Source: Cyclobacterium roseum (GTDB lineage Bacteria > Bacteroidota > Bacteroidia > Cytophagales > Cyclobacteriaceae). From it: a stretch of 64,000 bases of DNA. The DNA lies in contig NZ_WNKF01000012.1 in assembly GCF_010119225.1 (NCBI RefSeq), positions 62,001-126,000 of the forward strand. The letters run 5' to 3'. The notes below the pieces were generated by a model. That model saw nothing but the letters and a program-made list of their open reading frames with translations. It had not been told where the DNA came from and ran no database searches. The position numbers were made by a program, and so were the translations under genes. Positions 9,408 through 18,916 of this stretch are shown one piece after another (positions within the stretch are counted from its first letter, which is position 1; each line of letters begins with the position of its first letter).

Positions 9408-9928
9408 TGAAGGAGCGGATGGAAAAAAAGGTACTGGTGCTGAATTTGGATCATACACCCATCGGCATTGTCAACGCTCAAAAGGCGTTTGTACTGACTT
9501 TTCTGGAAAAAGCGACTCCTTTGGTCCATTTCGATTACCTGGAAATCCGAACCGTAGATCGGGTATTTCCCTACCCCGCCGTAATCCGGCTTTACGAATA
9601 TAAAAACATCCCCTATAAGGGGGTGATGCTAAACCGGAACAATCTTTTTAAGCGGGATCAACACAGCTGCCAGTATTGTGGAGGGGAAAAAAGCCTGACG
9701 CTGGATCACGTAATTCCCCGCTCTAAGGGAGGAAAGAGCAGTTGGAAGAACCTGGTCACGGCCTGCCACCGCTGTAACACGCTCAAAGGTGACAAAACAC
9801 CCGAGCAGGCAGGCATGCAGCTACGTAGCTTGCCCTTTCGTCCTACCCTGTCTTATTTCCTGGCTGAATATGCCGAACGGCATGCAGCGGAGTGGTTGCC
9901 CTTTCTGGAGGTCAAGCCGGTGGGATAG
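9407..9928 (+). CDS. HNH endonuclease family protein
   Basis: A 173-residue HNH nuclease. Residues near 83-125 hold the two zinc-binding CxxC pairs (CQYC and CHRC) flanking the catalytic LDHVIPRSKGGKSSWKNL, with the HNH His in LDHV and the Asn in WKNL. The N-terminal part (VLVLNLDHTPIGIVNAQKAF) is the conserved leader of a widespread bacterial HNH group often encoded near housekeeping genes. Its substrate is unknown, and no restriction methylase or phage gene sits beside it. The ATG at 9407 overlaps the previous stop; an alternative ATG at 9419 (MEKKVLVLN) is equally plausible. Confidence 0.88.
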   Translation: MKERMEKKVLVLNLDHTPIGIVNAQKAFVLTFLEKATPLVHFDYLEIRTVDRVFPYPAVIRLYEYKNIPYKGVMLNRNNLFKRDQHSCQYCGGEKSLTLDHVIPRSKGGKSSWKNLVTACHRCNTLKGDKTPEQAGMQLRSLPFRPTLSYFLAEYAERHAAEWLPFLEVKPVG

Positions 9929-9974
9929 TTACGATGCCGGAATGGAAAGAACTTGATTTTTTGTGGGTTACCCA

Positions 9975-10004
9975 TTTCTATTGGCAAAAATATTCGTAAA
10001 TTTG
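9975..10004 (+). promoter_or_regulatory. candidate promoter of rpsA
   Basis: A perfect Bacteroidota -7 box TAAATTTG lies at 9997-10004. Eighteen bases upstream is TTTC (9975-9978), three of four bases of the -33 consensus TTTG. This would start transcription near 10011 and leave a leader of about 97 bases before the rpsA ATG. Confidence 0.55.
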
Positions 10005-10008
10005 CAAT

Positions 10009-10040
10009 CCGTTCGGGTGAACGGTTCACTCTAAGGAGGG
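10009..10040 (+). promoter_or_regulatory. rpsA leader: hairpin plus Shine-Dalgarno-like site with no nearby start
   Basis: Just at the predicted start of transcription is a six-base-pair perfect hairpin (CCGTTC, loop GGGT, GAACGG; 10009-10024). It is followed by AAGGAGGG at 10033-10040, a strong anti-16S match. The chosen rpsA start is 67 bases further on and even the upstream in-frame ATG (10066) is 25 bases away, too far for normal initiation. A role in autoregulation by S1 or in ribosome standby is possible but is inference. Confidence 0.4.
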
Positions 10041-10107
10041 AAATCCGAAATAAAACCTCAGCCAGATGACCCTAAGGCTGTTGAAAATCAGGGTTGTACT
10101 ATATTAT

Positions 10108-11892
10108 ATGTCAAATCAAGAAGATTTTAACTGGGAAAAATTCGAAACCAAGGGATTTGGAGAAGGCTATACCAAGGCTGAAAGGGCCGAGATGGAAAAG
10201 CTGTACGACAAGACCCTTACCGAGATCACTGAAAAGGAAGTTATTACCGGCACCGTAGTCGGCATTAACGACAAGGACGTGATCATCAATATTGGTTTCA
10301 AATCAGACGGGCTGGTGCCTTTGAACGAATTCCGTGACCTTGAAGACCTTAAAATCGGAGACGAGGTGGAGTTGTTTATTGAGGAGCAGGAAAATTCATT
10401 GGGACAACTGGTCCTTTCCCGCAAGAAAGCGAAAATGGTGAAAGCCTGGCAGACCATCGAGGAAGCATTGGAAGAAGACAATGTGATCGAAGGACTGGTA
10501 AAGCGCAGAACAAAAGGCGGATTAATCGTGGATATTTACGGAGTAGAGGCCTTCCTGCCGGGATCCCAAATTGACGTGAAGCCTATCCGGGATTTTGATA
10601 TCTACGTGGGCAAAAAGATGGAAGTGAAAGTGGTGAAAATCAACCATGCCAACGACAACGTGGTGGTTTCACACAAAGTGTTGATAGAAAAAGATCTGGA
10701 GAAGCAAAAAGCCGAGATCCTGAACAACCTGGAAAAAGGCCAGGTACTCGAAGGGGTAATCAAAAACATGACCAATTTCGGTGTATTCATCGATTTGGGA
10801 GGTGTCGACGGATTATTGCACATCACCGATATTTCCTGGGGCCGAATCAACCATCCCGAAGAAGTACTTAATCTGGACGACAAAGTACAGATCGTGGTAC
10901 TGGACTTCGATGATGATAAAAAGAGAATCTCCCTGGGCATGAAGCAACTGACCCCACATCCATGGGATTCCCTTTCAGCCAGTCTGGAAGTTGGTTCCAA
11001 GGTCAAGGGCAAAATTGTTAATGTGGCCGATTATGGTGCCTTCCTGGAACTGGCACCTGGCGTAGAGGGGCTAATTCACGTTTCGGAAATGTCCTGGTCA
11101 CAGCACCTGAGAAATCCAGCCGACTTTGTAAAGGTGGGTGACGAAATCGATGCGGTTGTATTGACCATGGATAAGGACGAGCGAAAAATGTCTTTGGGCA
11201 TTAAGCAGCTTACCGAGGATCCATGGACCAAAGCAGAGATGGGTGAGAAATACGCCATCGGCACCAAACACAAAGGGATTGTTCGTAACCTGACCAATTT
11301 TGGATTGTTCCTCGAATTGGAAGAGGGAATCGACGGCCTGGTACACGTTTCCGACCTGTCCTGGACCAAAAAAATCAAGCACCCTTCCGAGTTTGTGAAA
11401 GTAGGAGACGAATTGGACGTAATTGTGCTCGAGTTGGATCTGGACAGCAGAAGACTGGCATTGGGTCACAAGCAACTCGAAGAGAATCCCTGGGATACCT
11501 TTGAGAGTGTGTTCCCGATCGGTTCTTCTCACAAATGCTCTATCATCTCCAAGAATGACAAAGGAGCCGTGTTGGAGCTTCCTTATGGACTGGAAGGTTT
11601 TGCGACAGCCAAAAATCTGGAGAAAGAAGACGGAACGCAGGCAGAAGCTGGCGAAAGTCTGGACTTCCGGGTAACGGAATTCTCTAAAGATGATAAGCGT
11701 ATCGTGCTTTCGCATACGGCTACCTTTAAAGAAGAGGCCATGCCTAAAGCGAGTGCTAAGAAACCGACTACAGGAGCCAAGAAAAAGGCTACCGGCGGGA
11801 CCGACAGCGGTGCTGGAGGAGAAAAATCCACCTTGGGAGATTTGGACGCACTGTCTGCTTTGAAGGAAAAAATGGATCAGACGAAAAAATAA
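10108..11892 (+). CDS. rpsA: 30S ribosomal protein S1
   Basis: S1 holds mRNA on the small ribosomal subunit. This 594-residue protein has six S1 RNA-binding repeats, starting with VITGTVVGINDKDVIINIG, VIEGLVKRRTKGGLIVDIYG, VLEGVIKNMTNFGVFIDLGG, VKGKIVNVADYGAFLELAPG, KGIVRNLTNFGLFLELEEG and CSIISKNDKGAVLELPYG, and ends in a low-complexity Ala/Gly/Lys tail. The frame is open to ATG 10066, but MSNQEDFNWEKFETKG at 10108 is the more typical start and has no Shine-Dalgarno, as usual in Bacteroidota. A strong terminator follows 15 bases after the stop. Confidence 0.95.
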   Translation: MSNQEDFNWEKFETKGFGEGYTKAERAEMEKLYDKTLTEITEKEVITGTVVGINDKDVIINIGFKSDGLVPLNEFRDLEDLKIGDEVELFIEEQENSLGQLVLSRKKAKMVKAWQTIEEALEEDNVIEGLVKRRTKGGLIVDIYGVEAFLPGSQIDVKPIRDFDIYVGKKMEVKVVKINHANDNVVVSHKVLIEKDLEKQKAEILNNLEKGQVLEGVIKNMTNFGVFIDLGGVDGLLHITDISWGRINHPEEVLNLDDKVQIVVLDFDDDKKRISLGMKQLTPHPWDSLSASLEVGSKVKGKIVNVADYGAFLELAPGVEGLIHVSEMSWSQHLRNPADFVKVGDEIDAVVLTMDKDERKMSLGIKQLTEDPWTKAEMGEKYAIGTKHKGIVRNLTNFGLFLELEEGIDGLVHVSDLSWTKKIKHPSEFVKVGDELDVIVLELDLDSRRLALGHKQLEENPWDTFESVFPIGSSHKCSIISKNDKGAVLELPYGLEGFATAKNLEKEDGTQAEAGESLDFRVTEFSKDDKRIVLSHTATFKEEAMPKASAKKPTTGAKKKATGGTDSGAGGEKSTLGDLDALSALKEKMDQTKK

Positions 11893-11907
11893 GATTGTTA
11901 ATTAAAT

Positions 11908-11946
11908 TTAAAAAGCGCTTTCCGGTTACGGTTGGCGCTTTTTTTA
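11908..11946 (+). terminator. rho-independent terminator after rpsA
   Basis: A stem AAAAAGCGC (11910-11918) pairs with GCGCTTTTT (11935-11943) and runs into further T residues. It lies 15 bases past the rpsA stop. Confidence 0.85.
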
Positions 11947-12106
11947 TGTTCTTGAGGGTTTTATTTCACCACTGATGTCCACGGATTTATTTTTAAGGGT
12001 TAATCTGAGAAACCTGTGATGCATCCGTTTGGATTACCACAGAAACGTTTCTGAACGATGCTCAGTTAGCTACGCCGATACCTACTGGAAGTTTCTGAAG
12101 GGGGAA

Positions 12107-12136
12107 CAAAAAAAGCATCCCCAGGGGATGCTTTTT
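12107..12136 (-). terminator. terminator of tRNA-Cys
   Basis: AAAAGCATCC and GGATGCTTTT form a ten-pair stem around a short CCAG-type loop, with A and T runs on both sides, so it can act in both directions. On the minus strand it begins right at the encoded CCA end of tRNA-Cys. Confidence 0.8.
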
Positions 12137-12209
12137 GGAGGTCGAGAGCGGATTCGAACCGCTGTACAAGGTTTTGCAGACCTCTGCCTAGCCACTCGGC
12201 CACTCGACC
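12136..12209 (-). tRNA. tRNA-Cys (anticodon GCA)
   Basis: Read on the minus strand, the 74 bases fold as a tRNA. The acceptor stem GGTCGAG pairs with CTCGACC, the T arm holds GGTTCGAATCC, and the anticodon loop CTGCAAA shows GCA for cysteine. The discriminator base is T (U), as expected for tRNA-Cys, and CCA is encoded in the DNA (12136-12138). It has its own promoter and terminator and is a single gene, not part of a cluster. Confidence 0.97.
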
Positions 12210-12227
12210 TTTTGCTTAATTGAAGCG

Positions 12228-12259
12228 CAAATTTAGGAATTAAAAGCTACCCATTCAAA
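12228..12259 (-). promoter_or_regulatory. promoter of tRNA-Cys
   Basis: On the minus strand TTTG (12259-12256), 20 bases, then TAAATTTG (12235-12228) match the Bacteroidota primary sigma consensus at every defined position. Transcription would start about 12 bases before the mature tRNA. Confidence 0.8.
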
Positions 12260-12500
12260 TCAACTGGGCAAAAAATATTATTTTCATACCTGGCCTGGAT
12301 TTTTAACTAAAATTTCACACCCATCCAATATGACCGCCCGGCCGGGTAATTTTATTTCGTAAATTATAAAGAAACGGAGTTATTTATAACGGTTCTAAAT
12401 TAATTAAAATGCAAACACTTGTTTTATAATACTTTGGAATACAAAAGGTTACAATCATTTTACAATTTTTAACCAATCAGATACCCACCTCTTCTGCAAG
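12260..12500. other. AT-rich intergenic stretch, no gene seen
   Basis: About 240 bases between the tRNA-Cys promoter and the act promoter. It is rich in A and T and has no open frame with coding character and no convincing hairpin. Confidence 0.6.
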
Positions 12501-12531
12501 TTTGAAAAATAGAACTTGGGTAGTACATTTG
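12501..12531 (+). promoter_or_regulatory. promoter of the act/cox respiratory operon
   Basis: TTTG (12501-12504), exactly 19 bases, then TACATTTG (12524-12531) give a full match to the Bacteroidota consensus TTTG-N19-TAnnTTTG. The start would be near 12538, about 42 bases before the actA ATG. No comparable promoter is seen between here and the terminator at 27533, so one long transcript is likely. Confidence 0.8.
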
Positions 12532-12579
12532 TGGGGAATTTGAATTGCACTGAGATAATCTGAAAAAGTATATATAACT

Positions 12580-13848
12580 ATGTCGATCAAACGCTCATTA
12601 TTAGGGGTTTCCTTTCGCGTTATCCACCTGATGGTCCTGTTTTTCCTCGTTTTGGGGTTTCAGGCGTATGCGGTGGACCCTGAAGTACCGGATAGCGAAG
12701 ATGCTATCTCCGCGGGTCAGTCTATTTTCAACGCCAACTGTAAAACCTGTCACCGGCTGGACCAGAAATTAATTGGACCTGCCCTGCGAGGTGTTACCGA
12801 GCGTAGGGAGCTGGAATGGACCAAACAATTCATTCTCAATTCTCAGGTCTTAATTCAAAGCGGGGATCCCATTGCCGTGGAGTTGTTTGCAGAATACAAC
12901 AACACCGTCATGCCGCCGATGGACTTTTTAGGCGATGGTGAACTGATGAACCTATTGGCCTACATTGAATACGGCGACAAGGCAGAACCTGAAGCGGCTG
13001 CTTCTGCTGCCGATGCGGGTGCGGAATCAGGTGGAGGATCCGGAGGAGGCATTCCCAGCGAATACCTGACCATTATTCTGGTAGTGTTGGTAATCGTTTT
13101 GATTTTGGTGCTGGTGGTTTTGGGGTTGATCGTATCGGTCCTGACCAAGTACATGAACAACAGCGATAAGCTGGATGCAGACGATAAAGAATTTATCAAC
13201 CAGAAGACCGACTACCTGTCCATCTTGAAAAGTGATGGCTTTATAGTGATTGTAACCACCATTGTGTTGGCCTTTGTAGTCAAGACGGCCGTTGATGGCT
13301 TATACACCATTGGTGTTCAGGAAGGATATGCGCCTTCGCAACCGATCGCTTATTCGCATGAGCTTCACGCCGGGGAGTACGAAATCCCTTGTCAGTATTG
13401 CCATACGGGCGTCGAGATCGGAAAGTCAGCCAATATTCCTTCCGCTAATATTTGTATGAATTGCCACATGCACATACAAAATGTAGGCGGCCAGGAGGGC
13501 ATTTCTCCGGAAATTGCTAAAATATATGCCGCCGTGGACAACGATCAGCCCATAGAATGGGTTCGGGTGCACAACCTGCCAGACCTGGCGTATTTTAATC
13601 ATTCCCAGCACGTAGCGGTAGGAGGTGTGGAATGTCAGACCTGCCACGGACCGATCGAAGAAATGGAAGTGGTATACCAACACAGTTCACTGACCATGGG
13701 CTGGTGTATTGATTGTCACCGTAATACGGAGATCACCACCCGGGGCAATGAATATTACGATAAACTCGTGCAGTTGCATTCTGAATCCAAAGATGCCTTG
13801 AAGGTCAAGGACATTGGAGGTCTGGAATGTGCAAAATGTCACTATTAA
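12580..13848 (+). CDS. actA: alternative complex III multiheme cytochrome c subunit ActA
   Basis: ActA is the multiheme cytochrome of alternative complex III (quinol:electron-acceptor oxidoreductase), passing electrons out of the complex. The 422-residue protein has an N-terminal signal or anchor (MVLFFLVLGFQAYA), a small cytochrome c domain with CKTCH at residues 54-58, an Ala/Gly linker, two membrane helices (about 162-190 and 220-245), and a C-terminal domain with CQYCH, CMNCH, CQTCH, CIDCH and CAKCH. That is six heme sites: a pentaheme module plus one in the N-terminal domain. It opens the act operon; actB follows 32 bases on. Confidence 0.93.
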   Translation: MSIKRSLLGVSFRVIHLMVLFFLVLGFQAYAVDPEVPDSEDAISAGQSIFNANCKTCHRLDQKLIGPALRGVTERRELEWTKQFILNSQVLIQSGDPIAVELFAEYNNTVMPPMDFLGDGELMNLLAYIEYGDKAEPEAAASAADAGAESGGGSGGGIPSEYLTIILVVLVIVLILVLVVLGLIVSVLTKYMNNSDKLDADDKEFINQKTDYLSILKSDGFIVIVTTIVLAFVVKTAVDGLYTIGVQEGYAPSQPIAYSHELHAGEYEIPCQYCHTGVEIGKSANIPSANICMNCHMHIQNVGGQEGISPEIAKIYAAVDNDQPIEWVRVHNLPDLAYFNHSQHVAVGGVECQTCHGPIEEMEVVYQHSSLTMGWCIDCHRNTEITTRGNEYYDKLVQLHSESKDALKVKDIGGLECAKCHY

Positions 13849-13880
13849 ATCTTTACGAACATTCTTTTCTTTAATATACA

Positions 13881-16800
13881 ATGAAAGAAAATAAAAAGAC
13901 ATATTGGAAAGGCATAGAGCAGTTGACAAACGATCCCGAGTTTGTAAAACACGCCGATCAGGAATTTCCGGGTTTTACCTCAAAGAAAAATCAATCGGAA
14001 GACGGTGGATCCTCCCGAAGGGATTTTCTGAAAATGATGGGGTTCAGTGTGGCGGCCGCCTCCCTGGCAGCTTGCGAAGCACCGGTGAGAAAGGCCATCC
14101 CCTACGTAAACAAGCCCGTAGATATCAACCCTTCCGTTCCTAATTATTATGCTTCTACCTTCGCCAGCGGTGGTGATTATGCGTCTATCGTGGTGAAAAC
14201 AAGGGAAGGTCGTCCGATCAAGATCGACGGAAATTCCCTTTCTCCCATCACACAGGGTGGCACCAACGCCATCGTAGAAGCGTCGGTGCTTTCCCTGTAC
14301 GACAAGGCGAGGCTGACCGGCCCTCAGATAAATGGACAGCCTGCCGAATGGCCTGCATTGGATGCAGAGTTGGGAAGCAAGTTGGCTGCTGCCGGGTCCA
14401 TTAAGATTGTCTCCAACACCATTTTGTCTCCAAGTACCGATCGGGCTATCCGGCAGTTCGCAGAACGCTATGGAGATGTAGAATTGGTTACCTACGATCC
14501 CATTTCCAATTATGGCATTACACGGGCGAGTGAAACCTATTACGGCTCCAGGACGCTTCCATCTTATCATTTTGATAAGGCAAAGGTAATTGCAAGTTTT
14601 GCGGCAGATTTTCTGGGAAGCTGGATTTCCCCTATAGAATTTGCACGGCAGTATAGCAAAGGCAGGAAAATTTCCAAAGAAAGTCCGGAAATGTCCCGGC
14701 ATTTCCAGTTTGAATCCAATCTGTCTCTGACAGGTGCAAATGCCGATTACCGAACGCCCCTTGCCCCGTCACAGAGTGGTTTGGCGGTATTGTCGCTTTA
14801 TAATATGATTGCCGGAAAGGCAGGTGCTGGCAGTGCCGGGGGAGCTAACCTGGATGTACTTCACCTGTCCAGGGCAGCGGATGAATTGTGGGCCAACAGA
14901 GGAAACAGCCTCGTGGTATCCGGTTCGAATGACCCGAATGTTCAGGTAATCATCCATGCCATCAACGAACTATTAGGGAATACGGGCTCCACGGTAGATT
15001 TTCAAAATCCGGTTTATTTCCGAAAGGGAGACGATCAGCGCATGAACCAATTGGTTAGCGAATTGAATAGTGGAAGTGTAGGGGCCGTTATTTTTTACAA
15101 TTGCAACCCGGTATACGATTTTGGTGGCGGGCAGGCACTGGCAGACGGCATTGCCAAAGCCAAGGTATCCGTAGCCACCTCCGAGGTGAAGAACGAAACT
15201 GCTTCGCTCGTACAATACCTGGCACCGGATCATCATTACCTTGAATCCTGGAATGATTTCAGGCCCAAGAAGGGTCTATACAGCCTGGCTCAACCTACCA
15301 TTACTCCATTATTTAATACGCGTCAGGCGCAGGAAAGCTTTTTAAAATGGGCTGGCAATTCGACTTCTTATTACGACTTTATCAGAGAAGATTGGCAGGC
15401 CCTGCACGAAGGGCTTGGAGAGGGCAGTGATTTTCAGTCCTTTTGGGATAATTGTCTGCATGACGGCGTATATCAGGCTTCGGAAGCCGAAGGAATGGAA
15501 GGGGAAGAAGAAACCGTTTCTGCAGCAGGAGATATTTCAGCGGCGGTTGCTGCGATCGGAAAGACGTATCAGGCACAAGGTTCAGGATCCGAGTTGGCAA
15601 TTTATGCCAAAGTAGGTATTGGTTCCGGTACGTTTGCCAACAACCCCTGGTTGCATGAAATGCCCGATCCGATTTCGAAAGCTACCTGGGATAATTACCT
15701 TACCGTTTCCCAAAAATGGGCCAACGATAACGGATTGCAAATGAAAGAAGGAGCCACCCAAATGGCCAATGTTTCGGCCAATGGCGTTTCTTTTACAGTC
15801 CCCATTCTGGTGCAGCCAGGACAGGCGGAAGGCACTTTTGGTCTGGCACTGGGGTACGGACGTACAGCCGCCGGTAGGGTGGCCGATGGGTTGGGCGTAA
15901 ATGCTTACGCACTGCTGAACAGTAGTAATGGTTACGTTAGTTACGATGTAACGGAAGGTGTAAGCGTTAGTCTCAGCGGAGAGTCCTACCGTATTGCGCA
16001 GACCCAAACCCATCAAACGTACATGGGAAGGGATTTCGTCATTCAGGAAGCGACCTTGGGCGAGTACAAAGAGGATGCTAGTGCCGGAAGGTACCATCCG
16101 GAAATTTACAAAGACGGAGAATTCGTAAAGCCCAGTAAAATATCCCTATGGTCCGGGCACAAATACAGCATGCACCACTGGGGACTGGCCATTGATATGA
16201 ATTCTTGTATTGGCTGCGCCGCCTGTACGGTGGCCTGTCAGGTGGAAAATAACGTGGCCGTGGTCGGCAAAGAAGAAGTTCTGAATCGCCGGGAAATGGC
16301 CTGGATCCGAATAGATCGGTACTACAGTTCACCGGAAACGGCCGATTCGTATAAAGAGTTAGAGGAGGCTGCCGACAATCCGGAAGTGACGTTCCAGCCG
16401 ATGATGTGTCAGCATTGTAATAATGCTCCTTGTGAGACGGTGTGTCCGGTGGTAGCCACTACGCATAGTTCCGAGGGGCTGAACCAGATGACCTATAATC
16501 GCTGTATCGGTACCCGTTATTGTGCCAATAACTGTCCTTATAAAGTTCGAAGGTTTAACTGGTTTAAGTACCACGACAATAAAGATTTTGCGGGTGTGAA
16601 TACCGCCCAAAATGATGATTTGGGTAAAATGGTTTTGAATCCGGATGTAACGGTAAGAGCCAGAGGGGTGATGGAAAAGTGTTCCATGTGTGTGCAACGT
16701 ATCCAGGCCGGTAAACTTACTGCTAAGCGTGAAAAGAGAGAAGTAAAGGATGGAGACATAAACGTAGCCTGTGCCGTGGCTTGTCCCACCGAAGCCCTCG

Positions 16801-16985
16801 TATTTGGCGACATGAACGATTCCAATTCCAAGGTATCCAAAATGCTTAAGATTGAGGAAAATTCAATGGAAGCGATCAAGGAGGTCAATGAGGAAAGGGC
16901 CTACCATGTGCTGGAGGAAATTAATGTTAGCCCCAATGTTTGGTATTTTACCAAGATCAGAAATAAGGACAAAAACGAAGCTTAA
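13881..16985 (+). CDS. actB: alternative complex III iron-sulfur subunit ActB, Tat-exported lipoprotein type
   Basis: A 1034-residue protein with a molybdopterin-oxidoreductase-like first part fused to a ferredoxin-like C-terminal part. A twin-arginine motif SSRRDFLKMMG lies unusually deep, at residues 45-54, and is followed by AASLAACEAP with a Cys at 65 that fits a lipobox. Cluster-binding cysteines are in CIGCAACTVAC (about 776), CQHCNNAPCETVC (about 842), CIGTRYCANNCP (about 874) and CSMC with CAVACP (about 933-967). In characterised complexes this subunit carries Fe-S clusters but no molybdenum cofactor. It is expected on the periplasmic face with ActA and ActE. Confidence 0.95.
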   Translation: MKENKKTYWKGIEQLTNDPEFVKHADQEFPGFTSKKNQSEDGGSSRRDFLKMMGFSVAAASLAACEAPVRKAIPYVNKPVDINPSVPNYYASTFASGGDYASIVVKTREGRPIKIDGNSLSPITQGGTNAIVEASVLSLYDKARLTGPQINGQPAEWPALDAELGSKLAAAGSIKIVSNTILSPSTDRAIRQFAERYGDVELVTYDPISNYGITRASETYYGSRTLPSYHFDKAKVIASFAADFLGSWISPIEFARQYSKGRKISKESPEMSRHFQFESNLSLTGANADYRTPLAPSQSGLAVLSLYNMIAGKAGAGSAGGANLDVLHLSRAADELWANRGNSLVVSGSNDPNVQVIIHAINELLGNTGSTVDFQNPVYFRKGDDQRMNQLVSELNSGSVGAVIFYNCNPVYDFGGGQALADGIAKAKVSVATSEVKNETASLVQYLAPDHHYLESWNDFRPKKGLYSLAQPTITPLFNTRQAQESFLKWAGNSTSYYDFIREDWQALHEGLGEGSDFQSFWDNCLHDGVYQASEAEGMEGEEETVSAAGDISAAVAAIGKTYQAQGSGSELAIYAKVGIGSGTFANNPWLHEMPDPISKATWDNYLTVSQKWANDNGLQMKEGATQMANVSANGVSFTVPILVQPGQAEGTFGLALGYGRTAAGRVADGLGVNAYALLNSSNGYVSYDVTEGVSVSLSGESYRIAQTQTHQTYMGRDFVIQEATLGEYKEDASAGRYHPEIYKDGEFVKPSKISLWSGHKYSMHHWGLAIDMNSCIGCAACTVACQVENNVAVVGKEEVLNRREMAWIRIDRYYSSPETADSYKELEEAADNPEVTFQPMMCQHCNNAPCETVCPVVATTHSSEGLNQMTYNRCIGTRYCANNCPYKVRRFNWFKYHDNKDFAGVNTAQNDDLGKMVLNPDVTVRARGVMEKCSMCVQRIQAGKLTAKREKREVKDGDINVACAVACPTEALVFGDMNDSNSKVSKMLKIEENSMEAIKEVNEERAYHVLEEINVSPNVWYFTKIRNKDKNEA

Positions 16986-17004
16986 AAAAATAAATCGATA
17001 AAAT

Positions 17005-18369
17005 ATGCAGGTTACTTCACCCGTACGCGATCCGCTGGTCACCGGCGGTAAGACATACAAGGACGTTACCAATGATATCGCCAGGCACGTAGAAGGAAAG
17101 CCCACCGTAGGGTGGCTGCTTGGGTTGGCGGTCTCCTTAGGTGCACTTTTGATAGGCAGTTTGGCCCTGGTAGCTACGCTTTGGGAAGGCATTGGCATGT
17201 GGGGCCTGAACAAAACCGTAGGCTGGGCCTGGGATATCACCAATTTTGTTTGGTGGGTGGGTATTGGTCACGCCGGCACCCTTATTTCGGCGGTACTATT
17301 GTTGTTCAGGCAAAAATGGAGAACATCCATTAACCGCGCCGCCGAAGCCATGACCATTTTTGCGGTTATTTGTGCGGCCCTTTTTCCGTTGATCCACATG
17401 GGGAGACCCTGGGTTGGAGCGATTTGGGCCCTGCCTTTACCCAATACGTATGGGTCGTTATGGGTGAATTTTAATTCTCCGCTGCTTTGGGACGTGTTTG
17501 CGATATCTACCTATTTTTCCGTTTCCCTGGTCTTTTGGTATATCGGATTGATTCCTGATTTTGCCACCATTCGTGATCGAGCAACCGGTTTGCGTAAAAC
17601 CATCTACGGGGCACTAAGCTTTGGCTGGGATGGCGCTGCGAAAACCTGGATGCACTATGAGAGCGTTTCCCTGATATTGGCCGGTTTGGCCACCCCTTTG
17701 GTACTTTCCGTGCACACGATTGTATCCTTTGACTTTGCCACTTCGGTAATACCGGGATGGCATACCACCATCTTTCCGCCCTATTTTGTGGCCGGTGCGA
17801 TTTTCTCCGGTTTTGCGATGGTGCTCACCCTGATGATCGTTACCCGTAAGGTGTTCAAACTAGAGGATTATATTACCATAGGGCACATCGAATTGATGAA
17901 TATCGTGATAATCATTACAGGTTCTATTGTAGGAATTGCCTACATCACCGAGTTTTTTATGGCTTGGTATTCAGGAGTAGCTGCTGAGCAGTATGCTTTT
18001 GTGAACCGGATGTTTGGTCCTTATTGGTGGGCGTATTGGTCCATGATGACTTGTAACGTGATTTCTCCACAACTATTCTGGTTCAAGAAAATCCGAACCT
18101 CTATTGCCGCTACGTTTATCCTTTCACTGGTAGTGAATATTGGGATGTGGTTTGAGCGGTTCGTGATTATCGTGACCTCCCTGCATCGGGACTTTCTACC
18201 ATCTTCATGGGTGATGTTCTATCCTACGATCACCGATGTGGGCGTCTATCTCTTTACATTTGGCTTCTTTTTCACCGCCTTCCTATTGTTTGCCAAATTT
18301 TTCCCGGTGATCAACATGGCGGAAGTAAAGGCAGTTTTGAAATCCTCATCTGAAAAAAAAATTAACTAA
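17005..18369 (+). CDS. actC: alternative complex III membrane subunit ActC (NrfD-like)
   Basis: ActC is an NrfD/PsrC-type integral membrane protein that forms part of the quinol site and possibly a proton path. The 454 residues hold about ten hydrophobic helices, beginning with [20 protein letters not shown] near residue 37. Family markers include [16 protein letters not shown] near 80 and [17 protein letters not shown] near 342. It sits 19 bases after actB and two bases before actD. ActF downstream is a second protein of the same fold. Confidence 0.94.
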   Translation: MQVTSPVRDPLVTGGKTYKDVTNDIARHVEGKPTVGWLLGLAVSLGALLIGSLALVATLWEGIGMWGLNKTVGWAWDITNFVWWVGIGHAGTLISAVLLLFRQKWRTSINRAAEAMTIFAVICAALFPLIHMGRPWVGAIWALPLPNTYGSLWVNFNSPLLWDVFAISTYFSVSLVFWYIGLIPDFATIRDRATGLRKTIYGALSFGWDGAAKTWMHYESVSLILAGLATPLVLSVHTIVSFDFATSVIPGWHTTIFPPYFVAGAIFSGFAMVLTLMIVTRKVFKLEDYITIGHIELMNIVIIITGSIVGIAYITEFFMAWYSGVAAEQYAFVNRMFGPYWWAYWSMMTCNVISPQLFWFKKIRTSIAATFILSLVVNIGMWFERFVIIVTSLHRDFLPSSWVMFYPTITDVGVYLFTFGFFFTAFLLFAKFFPVINMAEVKAVLKSSSEKKIN

Positions 18370-18371
18370 TC

Positions 18372-18902
18372 ATGGAAAGAGACAAGCATTTTATCCTGGG
18401 GATCTTTGATGATGAAGACATTCTGCTGAATGCCGTTAAAGAGGTACGTGCGACCGGGATTCGAATCCACGAAGTGTTCTCTCCCTATCCGGTTCACGGA
18501 TTGGATGAAGAGTTAGGATACAAGAGAAGTAGCTTACCCATTGCGGCCTTTTTGTTTGGCGTACTGGGAACGACTTTGGCCCTTACCATGCAGTTTTACA
18601 TGATGAAATTTGACTGGCCCATGATCATTGGAGGCAAAGACCACGCTGCTTTTCCGGACTTCATTCCCGTGACGTTTGAATTGACGGTACTTTTGGCAGC
18701 ATTTGGAATGGTAGGTGTATTTATGATCAGTAGCAATCTTAAGCCCTGGGGACAACCAAGGATCTATGATTTGAGGAGTACCGATGATAAACACGTCATG
18801 GCCATAGATATCGCAACGAACGCTTCCGTGGATTTGGAAAAAATCAAGGACGCATTAAAGACATCCGGAGCCACGGAAGTGAATAGTAAAAGTTTTGACT
18901 AA
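18372..18902 (+). CDS. actD: alternative complex III subunit ActD (DUF3341)
   Basis: A 176-residue DUF3341 protein. The N-terminal part (FILGIFDDEDILLNAVKEVR, EVFSPYPVHGLDEELG) is the conserved soluble portion. Two membrane helices follow, PIAAFLFGVLGTTLALTMQF and VTFELTVLLAAFGMVGVFMI. ActD is a structural membrane subunit with no cofactor. The gene lies two bases after actC and 14 before actE. Confidence 0.93.
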   Translation: MERDKHFILGIFDDEDILLNAVKEVRATGIRIHEVFSPYPVHGLDEELGYKRSSLPIAAFLFGVLGTTLALTMQFYMMKFDWPMIIGGKDHAAFPDFIPVTFELTVLLAAFGMVGVFMISSNLKPWGQPRIYDLRSTDDKHVMAIDIATNASVDLEKIKDALKTSGATEVNSKSFD

Positions 18903-18916
18903 GTAATCGCTATCAA

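Noticed and set aside
9407-9928. HNH protein as part of a restriction or phage system
   Set aside because: No methylase, phage or defence gene is nearby; it is packed in a run with smpB and resembles a widespread stand-alone HNH group.
10066-10107. Upstream ATG as the true rpsA start
   Set aside because: It adds 14 residues (MTLRLLKIRVVLYY) unlike the S1 N-terminus, and its distance to the Shine-Dalgarno-like site is too long.
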